NCBI GenBank assembly: GCA_964648485.1
Contig: CAZYOF010000004.1
Span: 62,001 to 126,000, forward strand
Reading direction: 5' to 3'
Length of the DNA stretch: 64,000 nucleotides
Origin: DAIOEK01 sp964648485
GTDB lineage: Bacteria; Chloroflexota; Anaerolineae; Anaerolineales; Anaerolineaceae
Each line of letters opens with the position of its first letter. Positions within the stretch are counted from its first letter, which is position 1. The notes below the pieces were generated by a model. The model worked only from the letters and a program-made list of their open reading frames with translations. It searched no databases and was not told where the DNA came from. Below, piece by piece: positions 40,426 to 49,925 of this stretch. Position numbers and translations under genes: made by a program.

Positions 40426-40980
40426 TTGGATCCCGTTGCTGAGTTAACCCAAATTGCCCAGGAAGTACGTGTCTGTACTCAATGCGCCCTGCATAAAACC
40501 CGAAAAATGTCCGTCCCGGGTGAAGGTCCTGCCAATGCACAGATACTCTTTATTGGTGAAGGTCCCGGTCATAATGAAAATGAGCAGGGGCGACCTTTTG
40601 TAGGAGCCGCCGGGAAATTCTTGGAGGAACTATTAGGGAAAGCAGGTCTTCAACGAAGGCATGTATTTATCTGCAATGTAGTCAAATGTCGCCCTCCAAA
40701 CAATCGTGACCCGGAACCACAGGAGATACTGGCATGCGGCAAGTATCTTGACCGGCAAATCGAGGCAATCAATCCAAAAGTTATTGTTACACTGGGAAGA
40801 TTTTCAATGAATAAATTCTTTCCAAATGCCCGGATCAGTCAGATTCACGGGAAAGCGAGCCATGTTGACGGTCGCCTGGTTGTTGCCATGTACCATCCAG
40901 CAGCAGCATTGCACCAACCAAATCTACGCCCTGAGCTGGAAAAGGATTTCGCAGGTTTGGCTAAATTGCTGCACCCGTAA
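40426..40980 (+). CDS. Family 4 uracil-DNA glycosylase (iron-sulfur type)
   Basis: 184 residues, TTG start with GGAGG eight bases upstream. The four iron-sulfur cysteines are C17, C20, C88 and C104 (CTQC; VVKCRPP; ILACGKYL). Active-site segments are GEGPGHNENEQGRPFVGAAG and AMYHPAAALHQP. The enzyme removes uracil from DNA. The gene follows rimI after 49 bases. After the TAA, the same frame stays open for 46 more codons of acidic coding-like sequence, and a shift of one base would then extend it to a clamp-binding-like C-terminus; see the next feature. Confidence 0.93.
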   Translation: MDPVAELTQIAQEVRVCTQCALHKTRKMSVPGEGPANAQILFIGEGPGHNENEQGRPFVGAAGKFLEELLGKAGLQRRHVFICNVVKCRPPNNRDPEPQEILACGKYLDRQIEAINPKVIVTLGRFSMNKFFPNARISQIHGKASHVDGRLVVAMYHPAAALHQPNLRPELEKDFAGLAKLLHP

Positions 40981-41161
40981 ACAACAGCTATCAATAGAGA
41001 AGATGAAATCGACTCAGTCCCTGCAGAACAAGTCGAGATGATATCGGTTGAGAAAGCAACGCCTTCTTTGTTTACATTCGCAGAGGAAAGAGATCCACAA
41101 AAACTAACATCCTCTCCTGAGGATGATTCTATTGAGCCAAAACAACTCAACTTGTTTTAGC
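40981..41161 (+). pseudogene. Broken C-terminal extension of the uracil-DNA glycosylase
   Basis: Directly after the TAA the same frame reads 46 codons with the composition of an acidic flexible linker (INREDEIDSVPAEQVEM, PSLFTFAEERDPQ) before meeting a TGA. If one A is removed from the A6 run at 41098-41103, the reading continues KLTSSPEDDSIEPKQLNLF and stops at TAG (41159-41161). QLNLF matches the bacterial sliding-clamp-binding consensus QL(S/D)LF, and DnaE in this window has QMSLF. The simplest view is a formerly longer glycosylase cut by a stop and a one-base shift, or two sequence errors. I cannot tell these apart here. Confidence 0.5.
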
Positions 41162-41177
41162 AAGGCCGGGAGGCTGA

Positions 41178-42500
41178 ATGTCTCATTCTGTTTTACAAAT
41201 TCTGAAACAAAAAATAATTGATCGAAGTGCTGTAGTTGCTGTGATTGGCTTGGGATATGTCGGTTTGCCACTCGTGGTGGTTTTTGGAAATGCCGGTTAT
41301 AAAGTTATCGGCATCGATGTAGATCCGCGGAAAGTGGAAAAACTTAATCAGGGTGAGTCATATATCCAGGATGTTCCCACAAAGGATATTAAACGGATGG
41401 TGGATGCCGGGTTGTTGCATGCGACCACAGATTTCTCTGCACTGAAAAGTGCAGAAGCAGTCAGTATCTGTGTGCCTACTCCATTAAGAAAGACTGGCGA
41501 TCCGGATCTCTCATTCATTGTAAATGCGACAGATGAACTTGCGAAATACGTCCATAAGGGAATGGTGATTATTCTTGAATCCACTACCTATCCAGGTACT
41601 ACGCGTGAATTAATTCTGCCAAGACTGAATGAATGTTGTGATTTGAAAGTTGGCGAAGATTTCTTTTTAGCATTTTCACCCGAACGGGTTGATCCAGGTA
41701 GGCAGGATTGGACAACTTATAATACTCCGAAAGTTGTGGGAGGTATCACACCTGAATGTTGTGATGTAGCCTCAACCTGGTACAGTCAGGCATTACAGAC
41801 CGTTGTCCAAGTCAGTTCAGCAGAAGTGGCAGAGATGACCAAGCTGCTGGAAAATACCTTCAGGATGATTAACATCGGCCTGGTGAATGAACTGGCATTG
41901 ATGTGTGACCGTCTGGGTGTGGATGTCTGGGAAGTGATTGATGCCGCATCTACCAAACCTTTTGGCTTCATGCGATTCACACCAGGCCCAGGATTGGGCG
42001 GTCACTGCATTCCCATTGATCCACTCTATCTTTCCTGGAAGCTGAAAGCGCTGAATTATAATGCCCGGTTTATTGAACTTGCATCTGAGATCAACACCAA
42101 TATGCCGCGCTTTGTGGTCCAAAAAACACAGGATGCTCTAAACGACCAGGGCAAGGCGGTGAAAGGCAGCCGCATTCTGGTGCTTGGTGTCGCATACAAA
42201 CCGGATATAGATGATCTGCGCGAATCTCCCGCTCTGGATGTGATGGGCTTGCTGATCGCTAAAGGAGCGCAAGTTTCTTACCACGATCCATATATCCCGA
42301 CCATCCGGCACGACGCGCTCAACTTGAAATCAGTTGGTGATGTATCTGCAGCGATAAGCGCAGCTGATTGCGTGGTTATCATTACTGACCATCAAACTTA
42401 TGATTATAAAGAGCTGGTAAAGCAGGCAAAACTGGTGATTGATACCCGCAACGCAACAGGAAAAGTTGGAAAAAATCTCAAAAACGTAGTGAGGTTATAA
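41178..42500 (+). CDS. UDP-sugar 6-dehydrogenase (WbpA/WecC type)
   Basis: 440 residues, GGGAGG seven bases before the ATG. NAD-binding VAVIGLGYVGLPLVVVF is N-terminal; the family loop STTYPGTTRE follows; the catalytic Cys is about residue 277 in GLGGHCIPIDPLYLSWK; the C-terminal domain has LGVAYKPDIDDLRESPALDV. The GGHCIPIDP form is typical of enzymes oxidising UDP-GlcNAc or UDP-ManNAc to the uronic acid rather than UDP-glucose. It is the first gene of the long glycan operon and feeds the adjacent epimerase. Confidence 0.92.
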   Translation: MSHSVLQILKQKIIDRSAVVAVIGLGYVGLPLVVVFGNAGYKVIGIDVDPRKVEKLNQGESYIQDVPTKDIKRMVDAGLLHATTDFSALKSAEAVSICVPTPLRKTGDPDLSFIVNATDELAKYVHKGMVIILESTTYPGTTRELILPRLNECCDLKVGEDFFLAFSPERVDPGRQDWTTYNTPKVVGGITPECCDVASTWYSQALQTVVQVSSAEVAEMTKLLENTFRMINIGLVNELALMCDRLGVDVWEVIDAASTKPFGFMRFTPGPGLGGHCIPIDPLYLSWKLKALNYNARFIELASEINTNMPRFVVQKTQDALNDQGKAVKGSRILVLGVAYKPDIDDLRESPALDVMGLLIAKGAQVSYHDPYIPTIRHDALNLKSVGDVSAAISAADCVVIITDHQTYDYKELVKQAKLVIDTRNATGKVGKNLKNVVRL

Positions 42501-43478
42501 ATGTCCCGTTATCTGGTTACGGGGGCTGCCGGGTTTATTGCTGCCAGGGTTGTAGAACTCCTGCTGGCTGATGGGCATGAGGTGATCGGGATCGATAATC
42601 TCAACGATGCCTATGATATCCGTATGAAGAACTGGCGTTTGGAACGTCTGCTTTCCTCTCCACAATTCCAATTTATAAAATCAGATATATCAGACCGCGA
42701 CCAGCTGGACAGTCTGGTAGACAAAACCCAAAATACCGATGCGCTATTTAATCTGGCTGCGCGGGCGGGAGTGCGGTCGAGCGTAACCGACCCGTGGGCG
42801 TATCAGCAAACCAATGTTATTGGTGCTTTGAACATGCTGGAGGTTTGCAGAAGGAATAAAATTCCAAAGTTTATTCAGGCTTCTTCCTCCAGTGTTTACG
42901 GTGAAAATACCCCCATGCCTTTTCGGGAGGACGCGAATACTGACCTCCCCCTCCAGCCGTACGCGGCATCCAAAAAAGCTTCTGAAGTGCTGGCACACAC
43001 CTACCATTACCTTCATGATATTGATGTAACGATATTCCGCTATTTCACTGTTTATGGACCTGCCGCCCGACCTGATATGGCAATGTTCCGTTTTACCCAA
43101 TGGATCGCTGAAGAAAAACCGGTTCATATGAATGGCAACGGCGAACAAACGCGTGGTTTTACCTATGTAGATGATATTGCCCGTGGAACGATCCTTGGTT
43201 TGCAGCCTGTGGGATATGAAATCTTTAACCTTGGAGGACATGAAGTAATTTCAATGAACTCCTTAATCAATCTCATGGAAGAACAGATTGGCAAGAAAGC
43301 CAATGTTGTATATGAACCACGCCATATGGCGGATGCGCAGGGGAATCAGGCTTCTGTGGAAAAAGCTGGCGAAATTCTCGGTTGGGAACCGCAGATTGTG
43401 CTTAAGCAAGGAGTTACCAACCTGGTTAGCTGGTATTTAAGTGAACGTTCCTGGACTAGCCAGGTGGTGACCGGATGA
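42501..43478 (+). CDS. NAD-dependent nucleotide-sugar 4-epimerase (UDP-uronate epimerase-like)
   Basis: 325 residues, extended SDR family; the ATG follows the previous stop directly. Motifs: YLVTGAAGFIAARVVELL (NAD), IDNLNDAYDIRMKNWRLERL (typical of UDP-glucuronate 4-epimerases), ASSSSVYGENTPMPF, catalytic Tyr and Lys in PYAASKKASE, and FRYFTVYGPAARPDMAMF. With the preceding dehydrogenase it should make a 4-epimerised UDP-uronic acid for the locus. The exact sugar (glucuronate or N-acetyl form) is open. Confidence 0.9.
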   Translation: MSRYLVTGAAGFIAARVVELLLADGHEVIGIDNLNDAYDIRMKNWRLERLLSSPQFQFIKSDISDRDQLDSLVDKTQNTDALFNLAARAGVRSSVTDPWAYQQTNVIGALNMLEVCRRNKIPKFIQASSSSVYGENTPMPFREDANTDLPLQPYAASKKASEVLAHTYHYLHDIDVTIFRYFTVYGPAARPDMAMFRFTQWIAEEKPVHMNGNGEQTRGFTYVDDIARGTILGLQPVGYEIFNLGGHEVISMNSLINLMEEQIGKKANVVYEPRHMADAQGNQASVEKAGEILGWEPQIVLKQGVTNLVSWYLSERSWTSQVVTG

Positions 43479-44836
43479 TATTGTTCCAACGCTTCCAGGC
43501 TTCCTGGGGCAAGGACCGATTGCTCGGCAGGGTTGTACGTAACTCCGGATACCTTTTTGCCAGTAATGCAATCAGCGCTGTATTGAGTATTCTAACCGCC
43601 AACCTTCTGGGGGTTGCACAATTCGGCGCGCTGGGGATGATCATTTCATTCGTTTCCAGTATCAACCGTATTCTTAGTTTCAGGATGGGTGAACTGGTTG
43701 TACGGTACATGGGAGACTATCTGGCTAAGGGAGAAAAACAAAAAGCTGCAGCGATTGTGAAAGCAGCTGGGCTTGCCGAAGCAATTACTTCTGTTACTGC
43801 TTTTCTCGTCTTGTTGTTTACTGCCCCCCTTGGAGCAAAATTTATCATCCATGATTCATCAATCTCGGATTTAATCGTAGTATATGGATTATCCATTTTA
43901 GGGATGATGTTATTAGAAACATCCACAGGTGTGTTGCAGGTGGGAGGGAACTTCCGCGGACAATCGGTAATTAACTTAATCCAGGCTCTCGTTACAGCTA
44001 CCGGCATTGTATATGCTTATATAACCCAATCCGGAGTTATGGTGGTCCTCCTGGCATACCTCTCTGGAAAACTGATTACGGGTATTGGTCCGTTTATTCT
44101 TGCCATCAATCGGATGAGAGAATTATTTGGGAAAGAGTGGATTTATGCACCTATGCGCGAGCTTCCCTCGCCAAAGGAAATCATTAAATTTGCTTTATCC
44201 ACGAATATCAGTGGAACAATAAATATGGTGGTAAGAGATAGCGAACTGCTTTGGGTTGGTGGTATCTTCAACGCACAGGCTGCTGGTTACTACAAGACTG
44301 CACTGGCGGTGATCAATTTGCTCATCATGCCAATTAATCCTTTTATTGCAACTACCTATCCTGAAATAACACGAACGATATCTCAAAAAATGTGGCCGCA
44401 ACTAAAACAGCTTCTTCGCAGAGTCACTGTAATTGCAGCTGGATGGACATTATTAGTTGCAGCAGGGTTGTTTCTGTTGGGCGAATTTCTGCTTTTTACC
44501 CCCTGGATTCCTTGGAAGGGTTCGTTAGTTTCCATCTACAAACCTGAATATCTGCCCTCATTGAATCTAATTCTGATCCTTTTATTTGGATATGGAGCCG
44601 CGAACAGTCTTTACTGGAACCGCTCGCTATTACTGGCATTTGGGCAGGCCGATATTCCTCTCCGAATTGCATGGTGGGGGATGGTTGCTAAGGTATTGCT
44701 CACTGTCACCGTTGTCCCGCTATTGGGTTATGAATCTGAAGCTGTACTTCTTTCAATCTATCTGGCTTTAACGGTTGGAATCATGGTTTGGAGGGGGTGG
44801 TCTCTGATTAATGCACAGGAAAGGCAACCTGTATGA
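43475..44836 (+). CDS. Wzx-type polysaccharide flippase (MOP superfamily)
   Basis: 453 residues with about 12 membrane segments, starting GYLFASNAISAVLSILTANLLGVAQFG as in polysaccharide_synt (PF01943) proteins. Members flip undecaprenyl-linked oligosaccharides across the membrane. ATGA overlaps link it to the epimerase before and the glycosyltransferase after. The presence of this flippase beside a Wzm/Wzt exporter further along suggests two separate glycans or lipid-linked products. Confidence 0.88.
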   Translation: MILFQRFQASWGKDRLLGRVVRNSGYLFASNAISAVLSILTANLLGVAQFGALGMIISFVSSINRILSFRMGELVVRYMGDYLAKGEKQKAAAIVKAAGLAEAITSVTAFLVLLFTAPLGAKFIIHDSSISDLIVVYGLSILGMMLLETSTGVLQVGGNFRGQSVINLIQALVTATGIVYAYITQSGVMVVLLAYLSGKLITGIGPFILAINRMRELFGKEWIYAPMRELPSPKEIIKFALSTNISGTINMVVRDSELLWVGGIFNAQAAGYYKTALAVINLLIMPINPFIATTYPEITRTISQKMWPQLKQLLRRVTVIAAGWTLLVAAGLFLLGEFLLFTPWIPWKGSLVSIYKPEYLPSLNLILILLFGYGAANSLYWNRSLLLAFGQADIPLRIAWWGMVAKVLLTVTVVPLLGYESEAVLLSIYLALTVGIMVWRGWSLINAQERQPV

Positions 44837-45963
44837 GAATCGCATGCATAAGCACGTCTCAGGTGCCTTCACTGACCGCTAACAGTATACAGATGATAAA
44901 AACCTGTCAGGCAATGGCTTCCCTTGGTCACGAAGTAACGCTCTGGGTTCCCGGTAGTGCACCTGAAAAGAGAGAAATTTCATCCCTTTATGGCGCTAAG
45001 ATCGAGTTTCCCATAATCTGGGTACCAGAAAATCGACGTCTTAAGCGTTATGATTTTTCATGGCGGGCAGTTTCGTACGCAAAAAAATGGACGAGCGACT
45101 TGATCTATACCTGGGCGCCTCAAGCTGCCCTGCTATCGCGAATTAGATTGACCCCCACCGTTCTTGAGATGCACGATAGAGCAACAGGTTTACTCGGAAC
45201 TTGGTTACTGAAAAGGTATTTAAAATCGGGAAGACAGAGCGTGCTGGCTTGTGTAACCCGGGCATTACGAAACGCACTGGAATTGCAATTGAACCTGTCC
45301 ATCCCAGATTATCAGGTAGTTATTGCCCCCAATGGTGTGGATCTCGACAGGTACGCCGACCTTCCTGCGCCGCAGGAAGCGAGAAAATTGCTTGGATTGG
45401 CAGAGCGGATTACAGCATCTTACACCGGGCATTTTTACACCGGACGTGGATTGGACATTCTCTTCCACCTGGCAGAATCCTTCCCAAAGGTCCAATTTTT
45501 ATGGGTGGGTGGGAGAGAAACTGAACTTGCCAATGTAAGAATTGAAGTGAAAAAACGCGAAATAGCCAATGTAATACTCACCGGTTTTATTGATAACACG
45601 AATCTTCCTCTCTACCAAGCAGCTTCAGAGGTGTTGCTTATGCCCTATGAGCGTAGTATCGCTGGTAGCAGCGGTGGCAACTCGGCAGATATTTGCAGCC
45701 CTATGAAAATGTTCGAATATATGGCTACGGGAAGGGTGATATTAACCAGCGATCTTCCGGTTATACGTGAAGTTCTGGATGATTCAATCGCTGTTTTTTG
45801 CCAGCCAGAGGATAAAATTGCCTGGCAGGAAGCATTTGCTCGAATTCTTTCCACACCTTCTTTAAAAGTCATGGGCGAATCGGCGCGTAATCGATCTGCA
45901 AGTTATGACATCCTTGCCAGGCAAAGAAAAATCCTGTCAACCATCACAGGAGCTGATAAATGA
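44833..45963 (+). CDS. GT4-family glycosyltransferase
   Basis: 376 residues, GT-B fold. N-terminal acceptor domain opens CISTSQVPSLTANSIQMIKTCQAMASLGHEVTLW; VVIAPNGVDLDRY is the linker motif; the donor domain has FLWVGGRETELANV, VILTGFIDNTNLPLYQAASEVLLMPYE and KMFEYMATGRVILTSDLPVIREVL with the catalytic Glu region (E-x7-E replaced by SNSADICSPMKMFEY-like spacing). It adds a sugar to a cytosolic lipid-linked intermediate. Overlaps by ATGA on both sides. Confidence 0.9.
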   Translation: MRIACISTSQVPSLTANSIQMIKTCQAMASLGHEVTLWVPGSAPEKREISSLYGAKIEFPIIWVPENRRLKRYDFSWRAVSYAKKWTSDLIYTWAPQAALLSRIRLTPTVLEMHDRATGLLGTWLLKRYLKSGRQSVLACVTRALRNALELQLNLSIPDYQVVIAPNGVDLDRYADLPAPQEARKLLGLAERITASYTGHFYTGRGLDILFHLAESFPKVQFLWVGGRETELANVRIEVKKREIANVILTGFIDNTNLPLYQAASEVLLMPYERSIAGSSGGNSADICSPMKMFEYMATGRVILTSDLPVIREVLDDSIAVFCQPEDKIAWQEAFARILSTPSLKVMGESARNRSASYDILARQRKILSTITGADK

Positions 45964-47561
45964 AACAGATCCAAACCTGGAAATTGCTATTGAACTGGGT
46001 TTTAGTTTCGTTGACCCTGGGAGCAGGGATTACTTCCATGATTGAATCCAACAGCTTTTGGCAAGGTATGATTTCTACTACATTGCTGATTGGGATTTCA
46101 ATTGGTGTTTTGTACTTATTACACCGCTATGCGCGAGGAGGCAAGACGCTTGCCTGGATGATGTTGGTGGCTTTTACCTTAAGATTGGGAATCGGTATAT
46201 GGTTGATGCAAGAACTTCCTGTGCAAGGGTATCCAACAGACCAACAGAAAGCGGGTTATGTATTTTTTGATGCTTTTAAAAGGGATACTCAGGCATACAA
46301 CCTGGCAAAATCAGAAAAACCCGTCATTTCAACATTCACAAAACGTTACGCTTCTGATCAATATGGCGGATATCTGGCATTAAGTATGCTGGTCTACAGG
46401 TATCTGTCTCCAGATACACATCGTCCAATCCTGATGTTGATCCTTTCGGCACTCGCCGGCGCTGCCGTGATACCTTTTTTCTGGCTGCTGGCAAAAAGGT
46501 TCCTTTCTCGGTCGATTGCCGTAATTTCCGCCTGGATAATAGTTTTATTCCCGCAAGGTGTTTTAATGGGCGCTTCGCAAATGAGAGAAGCCTGGATCAG
46601 TCTCTTCATGGTGATTGGTTTCTGGAGTTTTTTAGAGTGGATATCGGATACACACAGTCGAAAAATCTGGCTTCTGGGTATCGGTTTAGTTGGTTTATTA
46701 TTGCTGTCCCCCGGTTTCATATTTTTGTTATTAATTCTTTTGATTGGATGGTGGGTACTCGAGAAACGAAAAAAACCCATTCCGCTCTGGGCGGTAATTA
46801 CACTGATCATTTTTGTTGTGACAGGAGTATTGATATTATCCTATGGGCTGTCCCGTCCGGACCAAACAGGGAATGATTCCCCTATCGAGGTCATAATCAA
46901 TTGGTTCAGAAATGCCATTGCATGGGATATGCGACTTTCCGCAACAGGTTCAGGTAGACTTTCATACCTCTTTGAAACCCTCCCTGTAGTTTTCCAATTC
47001 CCTTTCATACTAGTGTATGGCATTCTTCAGCCGGTCCTACCAGCTGCAATACTTGATGATGCACGGTGGATATGGAACTTAATCTCTTCCATTCTTGCTG
47101 CAGGCTGGTATTTGCTGCTACCCTTGCTTATCTATGCCGTTTTCGCAGTCCGTAGTGAGAAGGATGAACGGTTACGCGCTAAGCTTATTTGGATAACAGT
47201 GCTTTCTTGGCTCTGGATTATTATCAGCTCTGCCCGTGCGGGAGGAGACCAATGGGATAATCCACGATACAGAGTGATTATGCTTCCTTGGATGGCAATC
47301 ATTTGTTCATGGGCATGGATGTGGGCACAAGAACAGGGCAGATTCTGGCTGAATAGAATTCTGTTATGCGAAGGGGTCTTTTTGCTGGTTTTTACTCAAT
47401 GGTATGTATCACGCTACCTGCATATTTTTAGCAGGTTGGATTTAAAGGTAATGATCCTACTTATCTTCGTATTAATGGCAGTGATTCTTGCCACCGGATG
47501 GTGGAAGGAACATCGCCGGAAGAAATTATTCTTACGGAAAAAGAATTCTATTAATGATTGA
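45960..47561 (+). CDS. Large polytopic membrane protein, GT-C-like
   Basis: 533 residues with about 11-12 hydrophobic segments; no family named with certainty. An early extracellular loop contains PTDQQKAGYVFFDAFKRDTQAYNLA, with an acidic residue pair (D...D) after the second or third helix, the place where GT-C glycosyltransferases (GT39/GT83-like) keep catalytic aspartates. LLSPGFIFLLLILLIGWW and later SSARAGGDQWDNPRYRVIMLPWM resemble the ArnT/PMT-like C-terminal helices. A lipid-linked-sugar-using transferase or a polymerase is plausible. ATGA-coupled to the upstream GT4. Confidence 0.75.
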   Translation: MKQIQTWKLLLNWVLVSLTLGAGITSMIESNSFWQGMISTTLLIGISIGVLYLLHRYARGGKTLAWMMLVAFTLRLGIGIWLMQELPVQGYPTDQQKAGYVFFDAFKRDTQAYNLAKSEKPVISTFTKRYASDQYGGYLALSMLVYRYLSPDTHRPILMLILSALAGAAVIPFFWLLAKRFLSRSIAVISAWIIVLFPQGVLMGASQMREAWISLFMVIGFWSFLEWISDTHSRKIWLLGIGLVGLLLLSPGFIFLLLILLIGWWVLEKRKKPIPLWAVITLIIFVVTGVLILSYGLSRPDQTGNDSPIEVIINWFRNAIAWDMRLSATGSGRLSYLFETLPVVFQFPFILVYGILQPVLPAAILDDARWIWNLISSILAAGWYLLLPLLIYAVFAVRSEKDERLRAKLIWITVLSWLWIIISSARAGGDQWDNPRYRVIMLPWMAIICSWAWMWAQEQGRFWLNRILLCEGVFLLVFTQWYVSRYLHIFSRLDLKVMILLIFVLMAVILATGWWKEHRRKKLFLRKKNSIND

Positions 47562-47567
47562 ACCCCC

Positions 47568-47602
47568 CTTCATCCATTCAGAATGTTGTAGAATGGATGA
47601 AG
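47568..47602. repeat. 12-bp perfect inverted repeat between two membrane-protein genes
   Basis: CTTCATCCATTC (47568-47579) pairs with GAATGGATGAAG (47591-47602) around an 11-base loop. It lies just after the 533-residue protein gene and before the next gene at 47641. No T-run follows on plus, so a terminator is uncertain; it could slow transcription or bind a regulator. Confidence 0.5.
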
Positions 47603-47640
47603 CATTTAAAAATTAAATACTATTGGGGAATTATCAGGTT

Positions 47641-49605
47641 ATGCCAACTACTATTCTGTTAGCCATTTGGTTTCTTATGATCCTGATCGGGGGCTATTTA
47701 TCAATTCGCACCATATTTAGTGTGTCACCACAAGAGGAGTTTATCCTGGGAATTTCCGGTGGTATAAGCATGAATGTGGTATTTGCTGCCATTATCACCA
47801 AGCTAATTCCTGCTCCCCTATCCTTTTATCTAGCTGCGGCACTGGTTCTTCTGGTGGGGATTTTACTAACGATAGTTCAAAAAAGGGATGTTTCAAGCAA
47901 ACACTGGAAATCGTTATCGGTTTTCATCCCATTTCTCATAATTGTATGGATTTCTTTCAGAATCTGTAGAGGGATGGCAATATTTGATGATTATGCACAT
48001 CTCCCTACCGTTTCCCTGATGGCGCTCGGGCAGGTACCACCAGCGTTTGCGTATGATCCGTCGATCACATACGCATATCACTATTTCCTCATGCTTTTTG
48101 CTGCTCAAATCATGCGAATAGGTGAAGTTTTACCATGGACAGCGCTTGATATTAGCCGGTCGATCTCATTTGGGCTGGCTGTTGTTATGGCAGGTTTTTG
48201 GGCGTATCGAATGACTTACAGTAGATGGGCTGCATTAGTGGGTGGATTTTTCATGGCTATGGGTGGTGGAACCCGCTGGCTCAGTTTATTCCTGCCGGAA
48301 AAGTTTTTTGAAAAACTATCTGATCAGGTTTACCTGATAGGCTCTGGCGCAACTAGTGGGGCAAGTATCTTAGAAGCTATTCAATCAAATTGGAAAATTG
48401 AAGGGATTGGTAAACTGTATATTCCATTTAGTTTCACAAATGGGATTCTTCAACCTGGCGTTCTGAGCATGCATGGTCCTAACGGGCTGATGGGGATCGT
48501 TTTATTGTTGTTTATCCTGCTCACCTGGAACCGTTGGAAAGATATCAAAGCTGCGGGATTGACAGCAATCATCCTTTCTGGGATATCCCTTGTAAATGAG
48601 AGCGATCTTCTCCTTTTTCTTGGAGGGTGGGGATTGGTTTTCCTGGCCAGGGCATTCCAGATGAAATCAATCCATGTTGATAAAAGATTATGGATGTGGG
48701 GCGGTGTAATTGCAGCAGCGATCATCCTCAGTATTCCCCTAGGTGGTGCGTTTCAGGATATCCTTGTAAAGTGGATTAACCCAGTTTCTACATCCTATCA
48801 GACCGTAGGCTTTGTGTTGAATCGCAATCCATCCATTGTGTCTGCTCACCTTGGCCCGTTATCACTGATAAATTCCAGAACTGCTTTACTTGCGTTCTTT
48901 GAATTAGGTCCGGTGATCCTATTGTTGCCACTATTGGTTTCCTTTGGTATTCGGTCGTTTCGTGCGCATCGCTGGATGGAAAGTACATTAATATTCGGAT
49001 TCCTGCTCACACTCGCTACGATATTTGTAAATTTCGAAGGGTCCACGGGAGTCCGAAATACCTCGCGACTGTACTCATTTCTAACAATATTATTTATTTA
49101 TTTTGTTTCATTGGCCTGGTTGTGGTTAAGACAGCGCAGGAAATATTTGCAATACACTGGAATATTCTTAGGCGCCGTTGTATGTGTGGGTGGAATAGTC
49201 GTATTCGCTTTCCAACTTCCATCCATGATTTCTTCAGTTCCATCATATTACATGAATGAATTGGATGCTCAAATACTGGATAAATACTGGAACACCTTTG
49301 ATAAGAATACGATGGTTTTTGATGTGGTTCCATCCAGAGCTGTAACTGTGTTCGGTAGAGCTGTGAATGCGGGGACAACCTGGTATGAGTTAAAGCCTGA
49401 GTGGAAGGAGTTGGTCGCGACTCCTGATCCGTATGATTTACTGAAAGCTGGTTATCACTACGTTTACATGGATGAAGAATTCTGGGTAAAAGATGAGGGC
49501 GCGATTCGAACGTATTATTCCGTCCCATGCGTGAAGCCGATGGAATTCATCAAAGCATGGCCCGGCTTACAACGACGCTTGTTTGATATTTCTAAATGTA
49601 AATAG
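47641..49605 (+). CDS. Large polytopic membrane protein of the glycan locus, function unknown
   Basis: 654 residues from the ATG at 47641; a TTG at 47623 would add six. About 12-13 hydrophobic segments, then a soluble C-terminal part of about 110 residues (MNELDAQILDKYWNTFDKNTMVFDVVPSR onward). The first large loop has FDDYAHLPTVSLMALGQVPP and YHYFLML, acidic residues at the helix-1/2 side as in GT-C enzymes. The fold and the conserved loop suggest a lipid-linked glycosyltransferase, but no named family is clear. A hairpin precedes it. Confidence 0.72.
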   Translation: MPTTILLAIWFLMILIGGYLSIRTIFSVSPQEEFILGISGGISMNVVFAAIITKLIPAPLSFYLAAALVLLVGILLTIVQKRDVSSKHWKSLSVFIPFLIIVWISFRICRGMAIFDDYAHLPTVSLMALGQVPPAFAYDPSITYAYHYFLMLFAAQIMRIGEVLPWTALDISRSISFGLAVVMAGFWAYRMTYSRWAALVGGFFMAMGGGTRWLSLFLPEKFFEKLSDQVYLIGSGATSGASILEAIQSNWKIEGIGKLYIPFSFTNGILQPGVLSMHGPNGLMGIVLLLFILLTWNRWKDIKAAGLTAIILSGISLVNESDLLLFLGGWGLVFLARAFQMKSIHVDKRLWMWGGVIAAAIILSIPLGGAFQDILVKWINPVSTSYQTVGFVLNRNPSIVSAHLGPLSLINSRTALLAFFELGPVILLLPLLVSFGIRSFRAHRWMESTLIFGFLLTLATIFVNFEGSTGVRNTSRLYSFLTILFIYFVSLAWLWLRQRRKYLQYTGIFLGAVVCVGGIVVFAFQLPSMISSVPSYYMNELDAQILDKYWNTFDKNTMVFDVVPSRAVTVFGRAVNAGTTWYELKPEWKELVATPDPYDLLKAGYHYVYMDEEFWVKDEGAIRTYYSVPCVKPMEFIKAWPGLQRRLFDISKCK

Positions 49606-49694
49606 ATTATCAAATGGAACGCGATTTTTGAAAGTGAAAGTCTTAATAAATTTAACCTCAGCATTGATTATTCTAAAGACGGGAGAATGTCTGA

Positions 49695-49925
49695 ATGAGG
49701 GAGGTCATTGTTTTTGAAGAGCAGGTTTCTTCCAAATGGACAACCATTCTCTTTATGGCGCTTGCAATAATGTTTGGTGAGGTTGCCTATTGGAAATATT
49801 GCACAACAGGAGTGAATTTTCTTGAATATTCCAGAGTATTGTTAACGCTAAAGAACAAGATTGGACCCATTCAGAATATCTCATTCTCAACCCGAAACCC
49901 CGACGAGATCATAAAAACAATTTAA
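49695..49925 (+). CDS. Possible small membrane protein
   Basis: 76 codons in the 431-base gap 49606-50036 that otherwise holds no gene. GGGAG (49681-49685) precedes the ATG by about nine bases. One hydrophobic segment (TILFMALAIMFGEVAYW) is followed by a basic and polar tail. No relatives come to mind, and the frame could be chance. The rest of the gap shows only A/T-rich sequence with a possible -10 (TATAGT, 49993-49998) for the following glycosyltransferase gene. Confidence 0.35.
   Translation: MREVIVFEEQVSSKWTTILFMALAIMFGEVAYWKYCTTGVNFLEYSRVLLTLKNKIGPIQNISFSTRNPDEIIKTI

Noticed and set aside
46394..46810. 138-codon minus-strand frame inside the 533-residue membrane protein gene
   Set aside because: Antisense of membrane helices, no domain, no upstream start signal.
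48450..48725. 91-codon minus-strand frame inside the 654-residue membrane protein gene
   Set aside because: No coding signals; opposite a well-behaved membrane protein frame.
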